Shown here: in pieces, positions 1 through 5,562 of the stretch | Layout: the number at the start of each line of letters is the position of its first letter | Position numbering within the stretch: position 1 is the stretch's first letter | Assembly (NCBI GenBank): GCA_028706895.1 | Contig: JAQTVG010000079.1 | Span: 1-5,562, forward strand | Direction of reading: 5' to 3' | Length of the DNA: 5,562 bases | Source of the DNA: Candidatus Omnitrophota bacterium | GTDB lineage: Bacteria > Omnitrophota > Gorgyraeia > Gygaellales > Profunditerraquicolaceae | Program-made: the position numbers and the translations under genes | Notes under the pieces: generated by a model | What the model saw: the letters and a program-made list of their open reading frames with translations, nothing else | What the model was told of the DNA's origin: nothing | Databases searched by the model: none

Positions 1-2220
1 CAGCCAGGTGCTGTCTTCGCTTATGCCGGACGGCATATATTTTACGGTAAGATTTTTGGGGATTTCAACTTCAAAGGAGACTTCCTTAACATCCAGGACG
101 GGAAATTCTATGGGGTATTTACGCTTATCTTTTGCCACTAGAGACGTATCAAGGCTCGTCAGCTGCGGCATTATTCTGGTTTTCCCGGCGGCAGTAAAAT
201 ACTCAGAGCCCCGGAAAGAATAATCTAATATTACCGGGCTATTGAGATTTTCTAAATTTTTTATGTTGTAGCTGGTTAGCGTTGCTCCTATGGAAACGGA
301 TTGTATTTTTTCTTTTAGCGATTCCCGGATTAATTCCGGAGGAGTGTATAGCATCCAATACCTCTGTGCCTGGTCATACACGCCGTAGCTAAAAACAGCC
401 CTGTCCGCAGATATGGCTTCATCATTATTTACTTTTATTTTAAGATATTGCTTAATTAAATTGTGCCCGGCAGGATAAAGAGGGGTCTTTTGTATTTTAT
501 AGCCGCCTTCCCGGATAATCAAAACCTGCCGGTCCTGGTCGCCTGCCGGCAAGTCGCCGAAAGAGCAAGTCTCTGCGGTAGGGTCAAGAAAAATAATTTT
601 GTCATTCAAGGAGAGCACGGCAATACAATGGTCAAAGAGCATAGAAGGAAAATCTTCGTTTAAATTATAGCAATTCCTGGTGGGGATAAGGACCGGCCAG
701 GCGGATAAACCTGCTTCTTTTAGCATCGTGACTAAAAGTATTGCCTGGTCCTTGCAATCTCCGTATTTGTTTTTAAATATATCGCGGGCGTCGTGCGGCT
801 CGTATCCGGCCTGGCCATATTCTACTGCCACATAACGGATGTTTTGAGCGCAAAAATTATAAATCGCCCTGGCGCGCTCCTCTTCGGAATTCTTATTTCT
901 AATTAATTCCTTTACTTTATCTTTTATGGAGGCGTCTGCTTTTATTTTATCCCGGGCGAGTTTCCACCACCAATCATAAATCTCCTGCCAGGAGCCAAAC
1001 GTGGAAAACAGTAACGTGGGGTTTATCTCTACGGCGTCTGGCATGTTGGGTTCTGGTATTATCTGCGGTATATCCCTGAACTGCAAACTATACACCCTGC
1101 GCTCCTGCTGCGATTGGACCTGCGGCCTCAGGCCTGCGCCAAAATAATTATACTTATCGTTTATTATCTTTGTATACAGCGCCCTCTCTACAGGCAATGC
1201 AATACTAAAATCGGCGGAGATGACCGGCTCTTGCGTTTGTAAGGGATAGCCCATAACGAAATCTTTGTCATTAATGAGCTGGCTGCGGTATATCTTGACT
1301 TTATATTCTATGCATGCGCCTTGCGCAATCTCCGGGAAAGATATTATGTAAACACGCGCATTACTATAAAGCGGGAAATTCAAATATTTAGATACATCGC
1401 GGATATGGCGGGTGCCTACATCCGTGACTGTGCCATCAGGTTTTATGGTGCGGGCGTATTCCAGTTCCACCCTTTCAAAGGTAGAGTCGTAATCTATGTG
1501 GCTTTCCGAAAAATTCTCTTTGCCCCGTTCATTTAAAATCTTAACTATATAGTGCAGCGAGGAAACCTGGGTATTTTGCGGCGTAATTTCAATCTTTTCA
1601 TCGCACAACAAAATAAGCGCGCCTGCCTGCGGGTATTTATCCTCGGAAGGCGCTCCCTTTAAAATATTATATACCTGCGGGCTTATATCTTTTATGTTCG
1701 CGTTCGCCGACTCTTTCTGAATTATATTAAGCCGCTCGGAGGCACTAACGGCAAACTTTCCGCCTTTTATCTTTTTATAGGAACTGATGGCCTGGTCAAA
1801 AAGGTTTAACTTCTCGCAGGTCAGGCCGTAATAGTACAGATATTCGCTGTCTATAATCTTCTCTTTGTTAAATATTTCAAGCGCGTCAGTAAAATTTCCT
1901 AACCGATAATACGAGATAGCCAGGAACTTTTTCGCCAAAACCAAATTGGTCTTTCTGAACTCCCCTATTGCCTGGCCCCACTCCCCCTGATTATAATATA
2001 GTTGCCCGAGTTCAAAATGCAGCTTATCCAAATCCTCGCCTTTGGCAATTAAGCCTTTATAAAGATTGACCGCGCGCTGAAAATATTCCCTGGATTTCTC
2101 CACATAACCTTGCGCATCTTTTGGCTCGCTATTTTGCGTGCATCCGGGTAATAAGGCCGATAGAAACAAAACGAACGCGGGCAGGAGAATATGCGGCCTG
2201 AAATTCCGGGCAATACGCAT
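1..2220 (-). CDS. Exported lipoprotein with TPR repeats, DUF3857 region and transglutaminase-like domain (C-terminus cut by window edge)
   Basis: An uninterrupted frame of 740 codons runs from ATG 2218-2220 to base 1; checking every codon by eye found no stop, and the C-terminus lies outside. Residues 1-26 look like a lipoprotein signal (basic start, hydrophobic stretch, lipobox LLPGC with Cys27). Residues about 39-152 hold a helix and three TPR-like units (about 67-95, 99-120, 127-152, each with the Y..G....A pattern). Residues about 195-370 resemble DUF3857, and about 400-550 a transglutaminase-like fold with the full triad: Cys489 in YGDCKDQA, His531 in FDHCIAVL, Asp546 in FLDPTAE. The rest resembles the beta-rich tail of such proteins. 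The family is seen as membrane-anchored in the cell envelope; substrate and reaction (crosslinking, hydrolysis or peptide cleavage) are unknown. The start lies 4 bp after the hypD stop. An in-frame ATG at 2254-2256 adds 12 residues and has a better ribosome site, so the start is uncertain. Confidence 0.85.
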   Translation of the reverse strand, partial: MRIARNFRPHILLPAFVLFLSALLPGCTQNSEPKDAQGYVEKSREYFQRAVNLYKGLIAKGEDLDKLHFELGQLYYNQGEWGQAIGEFRKTNLVLAKKFLAISYYRLGNFTDALEIFNKEKIIDSEYLYYYGLTCEKLNLFDQAISSYKKIKGGKFAVSASERLNIIQKESANANIKDISPQVYNILKGAPSEDKYPQAGALILLCDEKIEITPQNTQVSSLHYIVKILNERGKENFSESHIDYDSTFERVELEYARTIKPDGTVTDVGTRHIRDVSKYLNFPLYSNARVYIISFPEIAQGACIEYKVKIYRSQLINDKDFVMGYPLQTQEPVISADFSIALPVERALYTKIINDKYNYFGAGLRPQVQSQQERRVYSLQFRDIPQIIPEPNMPDAVEINPTLLFSTFGSWQEIYDWWWKLARDKIKADASIKDKVKELIRNKNSEEERARAIYNFCAQNIRYVAVEYGQAGYEPHDARDIFKNKYGDCKDQAILLVTMLKEAGLSAWPVLIPTRNCYNLNEDFPSMLFDHCIAVLSLNDKIIFLDPTAETCSFGDLPAGDQDRQVLIIREGGYKIQKTPLYPAGHNLIKQYLKIKVNNDEAISADRAVFSYGVYDQAQRYWMLYTPPELIRESLKEKIQSVSIGATLTSYNIKNLENLNSPVILDYSFRGSEYFTAAGKTRIMPQLTSLDTSLVAKDKRKYPIEFPVLDVKEVSFEVEIPKNLTVKYMPSGISEDSTWL

Positions 2221-2224
2221 GGAT

Positions 2225-3325
2225 TTATTGCTGCCTTCTGTATTTGTAATATGCATTGCACGCTCCTTCGCTTGAGACCATACACGGCCCTATCGGTTCA
2301 TCCGGTTTACAAAACTTAGAAAATAACGGGCAATCTTTTGGCGAAATCAGCCCTTTTAAGACATCGCCGCATCTGCAGCGGGCTAACTTACCGCCGGGCG
2401 CCGGATACTTGTCGCTGATAGACAGCGCCTCTTCTGCATCAAAATCCGAGAAACTTTTTTTTATTTTTAGGCCGCTCTGGCGGATTTCTCCTAAACCCCG
2501 CCAGGAAGAATTGCGTATTTCAAAGACTTTAAAAATTGTATTTTTTGCTTTACGGTTGCCGCCTCGGGTTACTGCGCGTATATACTGGTTTTCTACGCGC
2601 GGTTTATTATCTCTGATTTGCCGTATCAGAAAATAAATACCCTCTAAAATATCCAACGGTTCAAAACCTGTCACGCAGCAACCTATTTTATATTTTTCCG
2701 GGATAAATTCATAGGAGTCCGTTCCGATTATACAGGAGACGTGCCCCGGGCATAAAAAACCGGAAAGGTTTAACCTCTTGTCTTTAGTCAGGTATTCCAT
2801 CGCGGGCGTAATCAATTTTAGAGAAGAATAAAAATACAGGTTTCTTAACCTTTCTTTTTTTGCCTGGATGATGCTTAATGCTATCGTGGGCGCGGTGGTT
2901 TCGAAACCTACCGCCAGGAATATTATTTTTTTATCGGGGTTCCGGCGGGCAAACAAAATAGTATCCATGGCAGAATAAACTATTTTAACATTTCCGCGCT
3001 TGGCCCTTTCTTTTTCCAGGGTAGACCTTGTCCCCGGGACGCGCAGCATATCGCCGAAGGTCAAAATAATATTATCTTTGTGTTGCGCCAGTTTTATCGC
3101 ATTATCAATATATGACTGGGGGCTCACGCACACCGGGCAACCCGGACCGGAGATTAATTTTAAGTTCCTGGGCAGGAGTTTATCAAGCCCGAACCTGAAA
3201 AAACCCTGCGTATGCGTGCCGCAAACCTCCATAATATTTATGTTATTCCCAGGCACGATTGCCCTGATTTTTTGCGAGAGTTTCTTAATCAAACCGACAT
3301 TACGGAATTCATCAATATATTTCAT
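2225..3325 (-). CDS. hypD: [NiFe]-hydrogenase maturation protein HypD
   Basis: HypD is the iron-sulfur scaffold that, with HypC, holds the iron while the CN and CO ligands are attached, before transfer to the hydrogenase large subunit in the cytoplasm. The 366 residues match the usual length of about 360-380. Visible family motifs are MEVCGTHTQ (32-40, with Cys35 and His38), the redox motif GPGCPVCV (60-67, Cys63 and Cys66), a central VGFETTAPT (139-147), CPGHVS (192-197), and the cysteine-rich C-terminus that carries the [4Fe-4S] cluster: CRCGDVLKG from 317, Cys332, Cys339, and GPCMVSSEGAC (346-356). No key residue appears to be missing. The start overlaps the end of hypC by 14 bp, with no good Shine-Dalgarno site in front, which points to translational coupling and matches the physical HypC-HypD complex. 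hypE, often the next gene, is absent here. Confidence 0.97.
   Translation of the reverse strand: MKYIDEFRNVGLIKKLSQKIRAIVPGNNINIMEVCGTHTQGFFRFGLDKLLPRNLKLISGPGCPVCVSPQSYIDNAIKLAQHKDNIILTFGDMLRVPGTRSTLEKERAKRGNVKIVYSAMDTILFARRNPDKKIIFLAVGFETTAPTIALSIIQAKKERLRNLYFYSSLKLITPAMEYLTKDKRLNLSGFLCPGHVSCIIGTDSYEFIPEKYKIGCCVTGFEPLDILEGIYFLIRQIRDNKPRVENQYIRAVTRGGNRKAKNTIFKVFEIRNSSWRGLGEIRQSGLKIKKSFSDFDAEEALSISDKYPAPGGKLARCRCGDVLKGLISPKDCPLFSKFCKPDEPIGPCMVSSEGACNAYYKYRRQQ
2263..2267 (-). promoter_or_regulatory. Possible ribosome binding site for an upstream start of the lipoprotein gene
   Basis: AGGAG on the minus strand lies 6 nt before an ATG at 2254-2256 that is in frame with the lipoprotein gene. The same 6-nt spacing is seen at pabC and hypC. 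The nearer start at 2220 has only AGAAGG (2234-2239) at a long spacing of 13 nt. The caveat is that this AGGAG also lies inside the hypD codons for the conserved SSEGAC motif, so it may be forced by protein sequence. Using it would overlap hypD by 32 bp and give a long polar stretch before the signal peptide. Confidence 0.4.
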
Positions 3326-3521
3326 CTATTATTTTCAGGGTTTCCTTTGCTTTTCTAGGGTCTACTTTTTCTATGGCGAAGCCGGCATGGACTATAATAT
3401 AATCTCCCTCGCGGGCATGCGAGAGCATCTGGATGTTAACGGTGCGGACAAGTTTGCCGGACTCCACTTCAGCAAATTCGCCCTTAATCTTTTTTATCTT
3501 CATGGGTATGCCTAAACACAT
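3312..3521 (-). CDS. hypC: [NiFe]-hydrogenase assembly chaperone HypC/HupF family
   Basis: A small cytoplasmic chaperone of 69 residues, typical for HypC. It binds iron with HypD and delivers the Fe(CN)2CO unit to the hydrogenase large-subunit precursor. The hallmark N-terminus MCLGIPMKI is intact; Cys2, exposed once Met1 is removed, is the functional residue. The conserved histidine is His45 in VHAGFAI, and the C-terminal helix has the usual ETLKII pattern (60-65). The start is secure because the Cys must be residue 2, and AGGAG sits 6 nt upstream. It begins 9 bp after hypF and overlaps hypD by 14 bp, so the three genes are almost certainly translated from one message. A paralogue for a particular hydrogenase (HybG-like) cannot be told apart from sequence alone. 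Confidence 0.97.
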   Translation of the reverse strand: MCLGIPMKIKKIKGEFAEVESGKLVRTVNIQMLSHAREGDYIIVHAGFAIEKVDPRKAKETLKIIDEIY

Positions 3522-3527
3522 GTTTAA

Positions 3528-3532
3528 CTCCT
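3528..3532 (-). promoter_or_regulatory. Ribosome binding site of hypC
   Basis: AGGAG lies 6 nt before the hypC ATG. Its first two bases are the last two of the hypF TAG stop codon (3531-3533), so ribosomes ending hypF stop right on the hypC entry site. This fits coupled translation and supports the MCLGIP start. Confidence 0.85.
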
Positions 3533-4637
3533 AAAATCCTGCGAGAGCTGCCTCGCCCAGGCAAATGCACGAGTCGTTACAGGATAAATATTTATGCGTA
3601 TAAACCTTAAAATCTTCCTTATATAATAAGTCTAAAGCCATGCAAAGTAAAAGATTATTTTGAAAAACACCGCCTGACAAAACTACCTTGTTTATATGAG
3701 TTTCCTGCCTCAAAATCAGGCTTATTTTCCTTATCATTTGCGCAACCGTTAAATGAAACCGGTTGGCAATTTTTTCTTTTGCCTCTTTGGATTTCAAATC
3801 AAATACCATCTCTTTGAACATTGGCGCAGGATTTATAATGTAGCTGCCTTTATTCCTGCTAATCACAAATTTGTAGGCAATAGCAGGCAGCGTATAACGC
3901 CTAGCTGTTCTTTCCAGTTCTATTGCCAATTCTGCTTCAAAATTGGCCTTATCCTTTGCTAACACAACGCTTGCTGCCGCGTCAAAGAGCCTGCCCATGC
4001 TGCTGGCTAAAGGAGAATTAAATCCTGTCAGGTACATATTCTTAAGGACTTGCCACTTCTTTTTATCTATTTTCTTGGCCCAATCTAATTTTAAATCTAA
4101 AAATTTATCTTTATATATAGAATAAAGCCAGGCTTGCGTAACCCTGGCCGGCTCTAAAATCGCGCTTTCTCCTCCCAAAAGAGGCACCTCTTTAAGATAA
4201 GCTGCCCTTTGAAAATCTTTGTAGTTGCAGATTAAGAATTCCGCTCCCCAAATATTATTGTCACTGCCTAAACCTGTTCCGTCAAAAGCTACGCCGATTA
4301 CTTTTTCATTGCCTAAATAATTTTCTACCATACAGGAAGCAATATGGGCATGGTGGTGCTGGATAGGGTATACAGGCAGGGATAGCTGGCGGGCATATTT
4401 AGTAGATTCATATTCGGGATGTAAATCGCAAGCGATGATTTCAGGGCTCTTCTTAAGAAAATACCTTACAGCGCTTTGAAATTTTAAAAAATCCTTTATA
4501 TTGCTTAAGTCCGGGCGCACCGGGCTTAAATAAGCGAAATGTCCTTTAGCAAAACAAACGCTATTTTTTGCCTGCGGCCCCAAAGCCAAAACCGGCTTTT
4601 TTATTTTAAATGGAAGTTTTATCCTGTTTACCTTCAT
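3531..4637 (-). CDS. hypF: Stand-alone HypF-type carbamoyltransferase (Kae1-like domain only)
   Basis: HypF makes the carbamoyl group that HypE turns into the CN ligands of [NiFe]-hydrogenase. Usual HypF has about 750 residues: acylphosphatase, two zinc fingers, a YrdC-like domain and a C-terminal Kae1-like transferase. These 368 residues cover only the last part. Motifs seen: LALGPQAKNSVCFAKG (17-32), which in full HypF marks the start of this domain; DLHPEY (71-76); HHHAH (94-98, metal-binding); FDGTGLGSDNNIWGAEF (118-134); SSMGRLFDAAASVV (212-225); VVLSGGVFQNNLLL (318-331); NDSCICLGEAALA (354-366). The missing half is not a frameshift remnant, because an intact pabC directly precedes it and overlaps as ATGA. 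The YrdC-type activity that makes carbamoyl-adenylate must come from another gene, or the protein works differently. No Shine-Dalgarno site is seen, so translation probably depends on pabC. Relatives such as TobZ/NodU-type transferases are unlikely beside hypC and hypD. Confidence 0.9.
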   Translation of the reverse strand: MKVNRIKLPFKIKKPVLALGPQAKNSVCFAKGHFAYLSPVRPDLSNIKDFLKFQSAVRYFLKKSPEIIACDLHPEYESTKYARQLSLPVYPIQHHHAHIASCMVENYLGNEKVIGVAFDGTGLGSDNNIWGAEFLICNYKDFQRAAYLKEVPLLGGESAILEPARVTQAWLYSIYKDKFLDLKLDWAKKIDKKKWQVLKNMYLTGFNSPLASSMGRLFDAAASVVLAKDKANFEAELAIELERTARRYTLPAIAYKFVISRNKGSYIINPAPMFKEMVFDLKSKEAKEKIANRFHLTVAQMIRKISLILRQETHINKVVLSGGVFQNNLLLCMALDLLYKEDFKVYTHKYLSCNDSCICLGEAALAGF

Positions 4638-5476
4638 TTCTTAAGTAAGGATGTGTACTGCTCTATAAACAAACTGCTTAATTTTCCCCGTTTTATCTTT
4701 CCGCCAATATAATGCCCTTCGATGGATACCAAAGGCATAATCCCCATCAGGGAATTGGTCAGGAATGCCTCATCCGAATTGATTAAATCCGGTATGGTAA
4801 AATTCCCCTCAAACGTTTTAATTTTATATTTTCTGGCCAAATTAAATACTGCTCTCCTTGTTATGCCGTTTAAACAACCGCATTTTAAAGAAGGCGTAAA
4901 TAATTCCTTATCTCTGGCAAAAAATAAATTACTCCTGCTTCCTTCGGCAATATAACCTCTATGATTAAGGATAAGCGCTTCGTCAAAGCCTTTCTCTAGC
5001 GCCTGGCCATAGGCTAATCTATAGAGAAGATAATTCGTAGTCTTAAGCTGCGCAAGTAAAGAATCATCATTCTGCCTAAAGGAAGAAACAAGAGCGCGAA
5101 ACCCTTCCTTGTATTTCCGGAAAGAATAAGGTTGATATTTTTTTACGGTAACGAGGACATCAGCCCCTTTTTTAGACTTCCATAAGGTAAGCCTGGTGTA
5201 TGAGTCTTTAAAACCATTCATCTTTACAACTTCATAGATAATTTCTTTTAACCGATCCGCCGCATACGGGCATTTTATATCCAGCAGTTTTGCTGATTTC
5301 TTAATCCTTTTAAGGTGCTCGTCAAAATAAACTATTTTATTATCATAGGCGCGCATGCTTTCAAATAATCCCCATCCATACAGGAATCCCGGGGTTAATA
5401 CAGGCAAACGGGCTTTTTCTCCCGGAATAAATTTTCCGTTTAAGAAGGCAGCTTTTACCATTTCATTACGACGCAT
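4634..5476 (-). CDS. pabC: Class IV PLP aminotransferase-fold enzyme, probably 4-amino-4-deoxychorismate lyase PabC
   Basis: PabC splits 4-amino-4-deoxychorismate into p-aminobenzoate and pyruvate for folate synthesis in the cytoplasm. The 280 residues fit the family (about 270-290). Visible features: FLYGWGLFESMRAY (31-44), the family's N-terminal motif; the PLP lysine, most likely Lys145 in LKTTNYLL; Glu178 in IAEGSRSNLFF, expected to bind the PLP ring nitrogen; the phosphate-binding turn LNGITRR (202-208); and LTNSLMGIMPL (239-249), a stretch typical of the lyase. The gene overlaps the end of pabB, the strongest argument for PabC over branched-chain or D-amino-acid aminotransferase, which share the fold. 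The chosen ATG (5474-5476) has GGAGG 6 nt upstream and overlaps pabB by 11 bp; a second ATG at 5464-5466 (Met6, overlapping the pabB stop as TAATG) is also possible and fits the conserved N-terminus better. The stop overlaps the hypF start as ATGA. Confidence 0.85.
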   Translation of the reverse strand: MRRNEMVKAAFLNGKFIPGEKARLPVLTPGFLYGWGLFESMRAYDNKIVYFDEHLKRIKKSAKLLDIKCPYAADRLKEIIYEVVKMNGFKDSYTRLTLWKSKKGADVLVTVKKYQPYSFRKYKEGFRALVSSFRQNDDSLLAQLKTTNYLLYRLAYGQALEKGFDEALILNHRGYIAEGSRSNLFFARDKELFTPSLKCGCLNGITRRAVFNLARKYKIKTFEGNFTIPDLINSDEAFLTNSLMGIMPLVSIEGHYIGGKIKRGKLSSLFIEQYTSLLKK

Positions 5477-5562
5477 TTATTGCCTCCATCAAGGCCCTGG
5501 CTTTCACTAATGTTTCCTGATATTCATTAAACGGCTTTGAGTCCGCGACAATTCCGGCCCCT
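5466..5562 (-). CDS. pabB: C-terminus of chorismate-binding enzyme, probably aminodeoxychorismate synthase component I (partial)
   Basis: Only the last 31 codons and the TAA stop (5466-5468) are in the window; the gene continues beyond the right edge. The peptide begins GAGIVADSKPFNEYQET and goes on to KARALMEAI. This is the C-terminal signature of the anthranilate/p-aminobenzoate synthase component I family, where the GAGIV-DS segment belongs to the chorismate-binding domain. PabB and TrpE cannot be separated on this fragment alone; the directly overlapping pabC-like gene favours PabB, which aminates chorismate to aminodeoxychorismate. A PabB-PabC pair in this order would carry out the last steps to p-aminobenzoate, with a glutamine amidotransferase (PabA/TrpG) expected elsewhere. 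Confidence 0.85.
   Translation of the reverse strand, partial: GAGIVADSKPFNEYQETLVKARALMEAINAS
5483..5487 (-). promoter_or_regulatory. Ribosome binding site of pabC
   Basis: GGAGG, inside the last codons of pabB, lies 6 nt before the ATG at 5474-5476 and 16 nt before the alternative ATG at 5464-5466. The spacing favours the upstream start. Confidence 0.75.

Noticed and set aside
463..1536. Plus-strand open frames at 463-663 and 1321-1536
   Set aside because: Both are antisense to the long lipoprotein frame, which carries the catalytic triad in register.
2049..2285. Minus-strand open frame of 78 codons bridging hypD and the lipoprotein
   Set aside because: It is out of frame with both genes, while the lipoprotein frame gives a signal peptide and continues for 740 codons.
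2256..2636. Plus-strand open frame of 126 codons
   Set aside because: It is antisense to the conserved C-terminal part of hypD and has no convincing ribosome site or family signature.
3000..3515. Plus-strand open frame of 171 codons
   Set aside because: It lies fully opposite hypD and hypC, whose protein motifs are unmistakable, and its translation shows no recognisable domain; it is a shadow of their codon pattern.
3531..4637. The hypF-like gene being the tRNA modification enzyme TsaD (Kae1)
   Set aside because: The HHHAH, FDGTGxGxDxxIWG and SSxGRLFDA motifs are of the HypF type, and the gene sits directly before hypC and hypD.
3531..5476. A full-length hypF broken by frameshift, with its N-terminal half in the upstream gene
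   Set aside because: The upstream 280 codons encode a complete class IV PLP enzyme with its lysine and glutamate; nothing like acylphosphatase, zinc finger or YrdC sequence is there.
1..5562. A change in base composition between the left and right parts of the window
   Set aside because: The pabC-hypF half looks more AT-rich than the lipoprotein gene by eye, but the effect was not measured over whole genes and may only reflect protein composition; it is not evidence of transfer.

Overview
All six genes lie on the minus strand, packed end to end with overlaps or gaps of at most 9 bp, so the window looks like the interior of one transcription unit read from right to left. Order of transcription: pabB (only its last 31 codons are inside), pabC, a short hypF, hypC, hypD, and a large lipoprotein with TPR, DUF3857 and transglutaminase-like regions that runs off the left edge. 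No intergenic space is large enough for an internal promoter or terminator, and no RNA gene, mobile element, CRISPR array or long repeat was seen.

Right part (about 4634-5562): the end of the chorismate-using enzyme PabB and a complete class IV PLP enzyme that best fits 4-amino-4-deoxychorismate lyase (PabC). Together they would make p-aminobenzoate for folate. Middle part (2225-4637): three [NiFe]-hydrogenase maturation genes, hypF, hypC and hypD, which take part in building the Fe(CN)2CO centre. HypF is only 368 residues long: it starts at the C-terminal Kae1-like carbamoyltransferase domain and has no acylphosphatase, zinc-finger or YrdC-like part. hypE, hypA and hypB are not next to hypD. 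Left part (1-2220): a 740-codon open frame from the start codon to the window edge. It encodes an exported lipoprotein with about three TPR-like repeats and an intact Cys-His-Asp transglutaminase-type triad.

The organism is probably a bacterium with anaerobic hydrogen metabolism; the lipoprotein signal with a lipobox and the clear Shine-Dalgarno sites fit a bacterium. Moderate GC, frequent ATA isoleucine codons and very tight gene packing are reminiscent of uncultivated lineages such as Omnitrophota, but that is a low-confidence guess.

The most unusual points are the stand-alone HypF transferase domain, its start-stop overlap with a folate-pathway gene, and the place after hypD, where hypE is often found, being occupied by a secreted transglutaminase-like lipoprotein.
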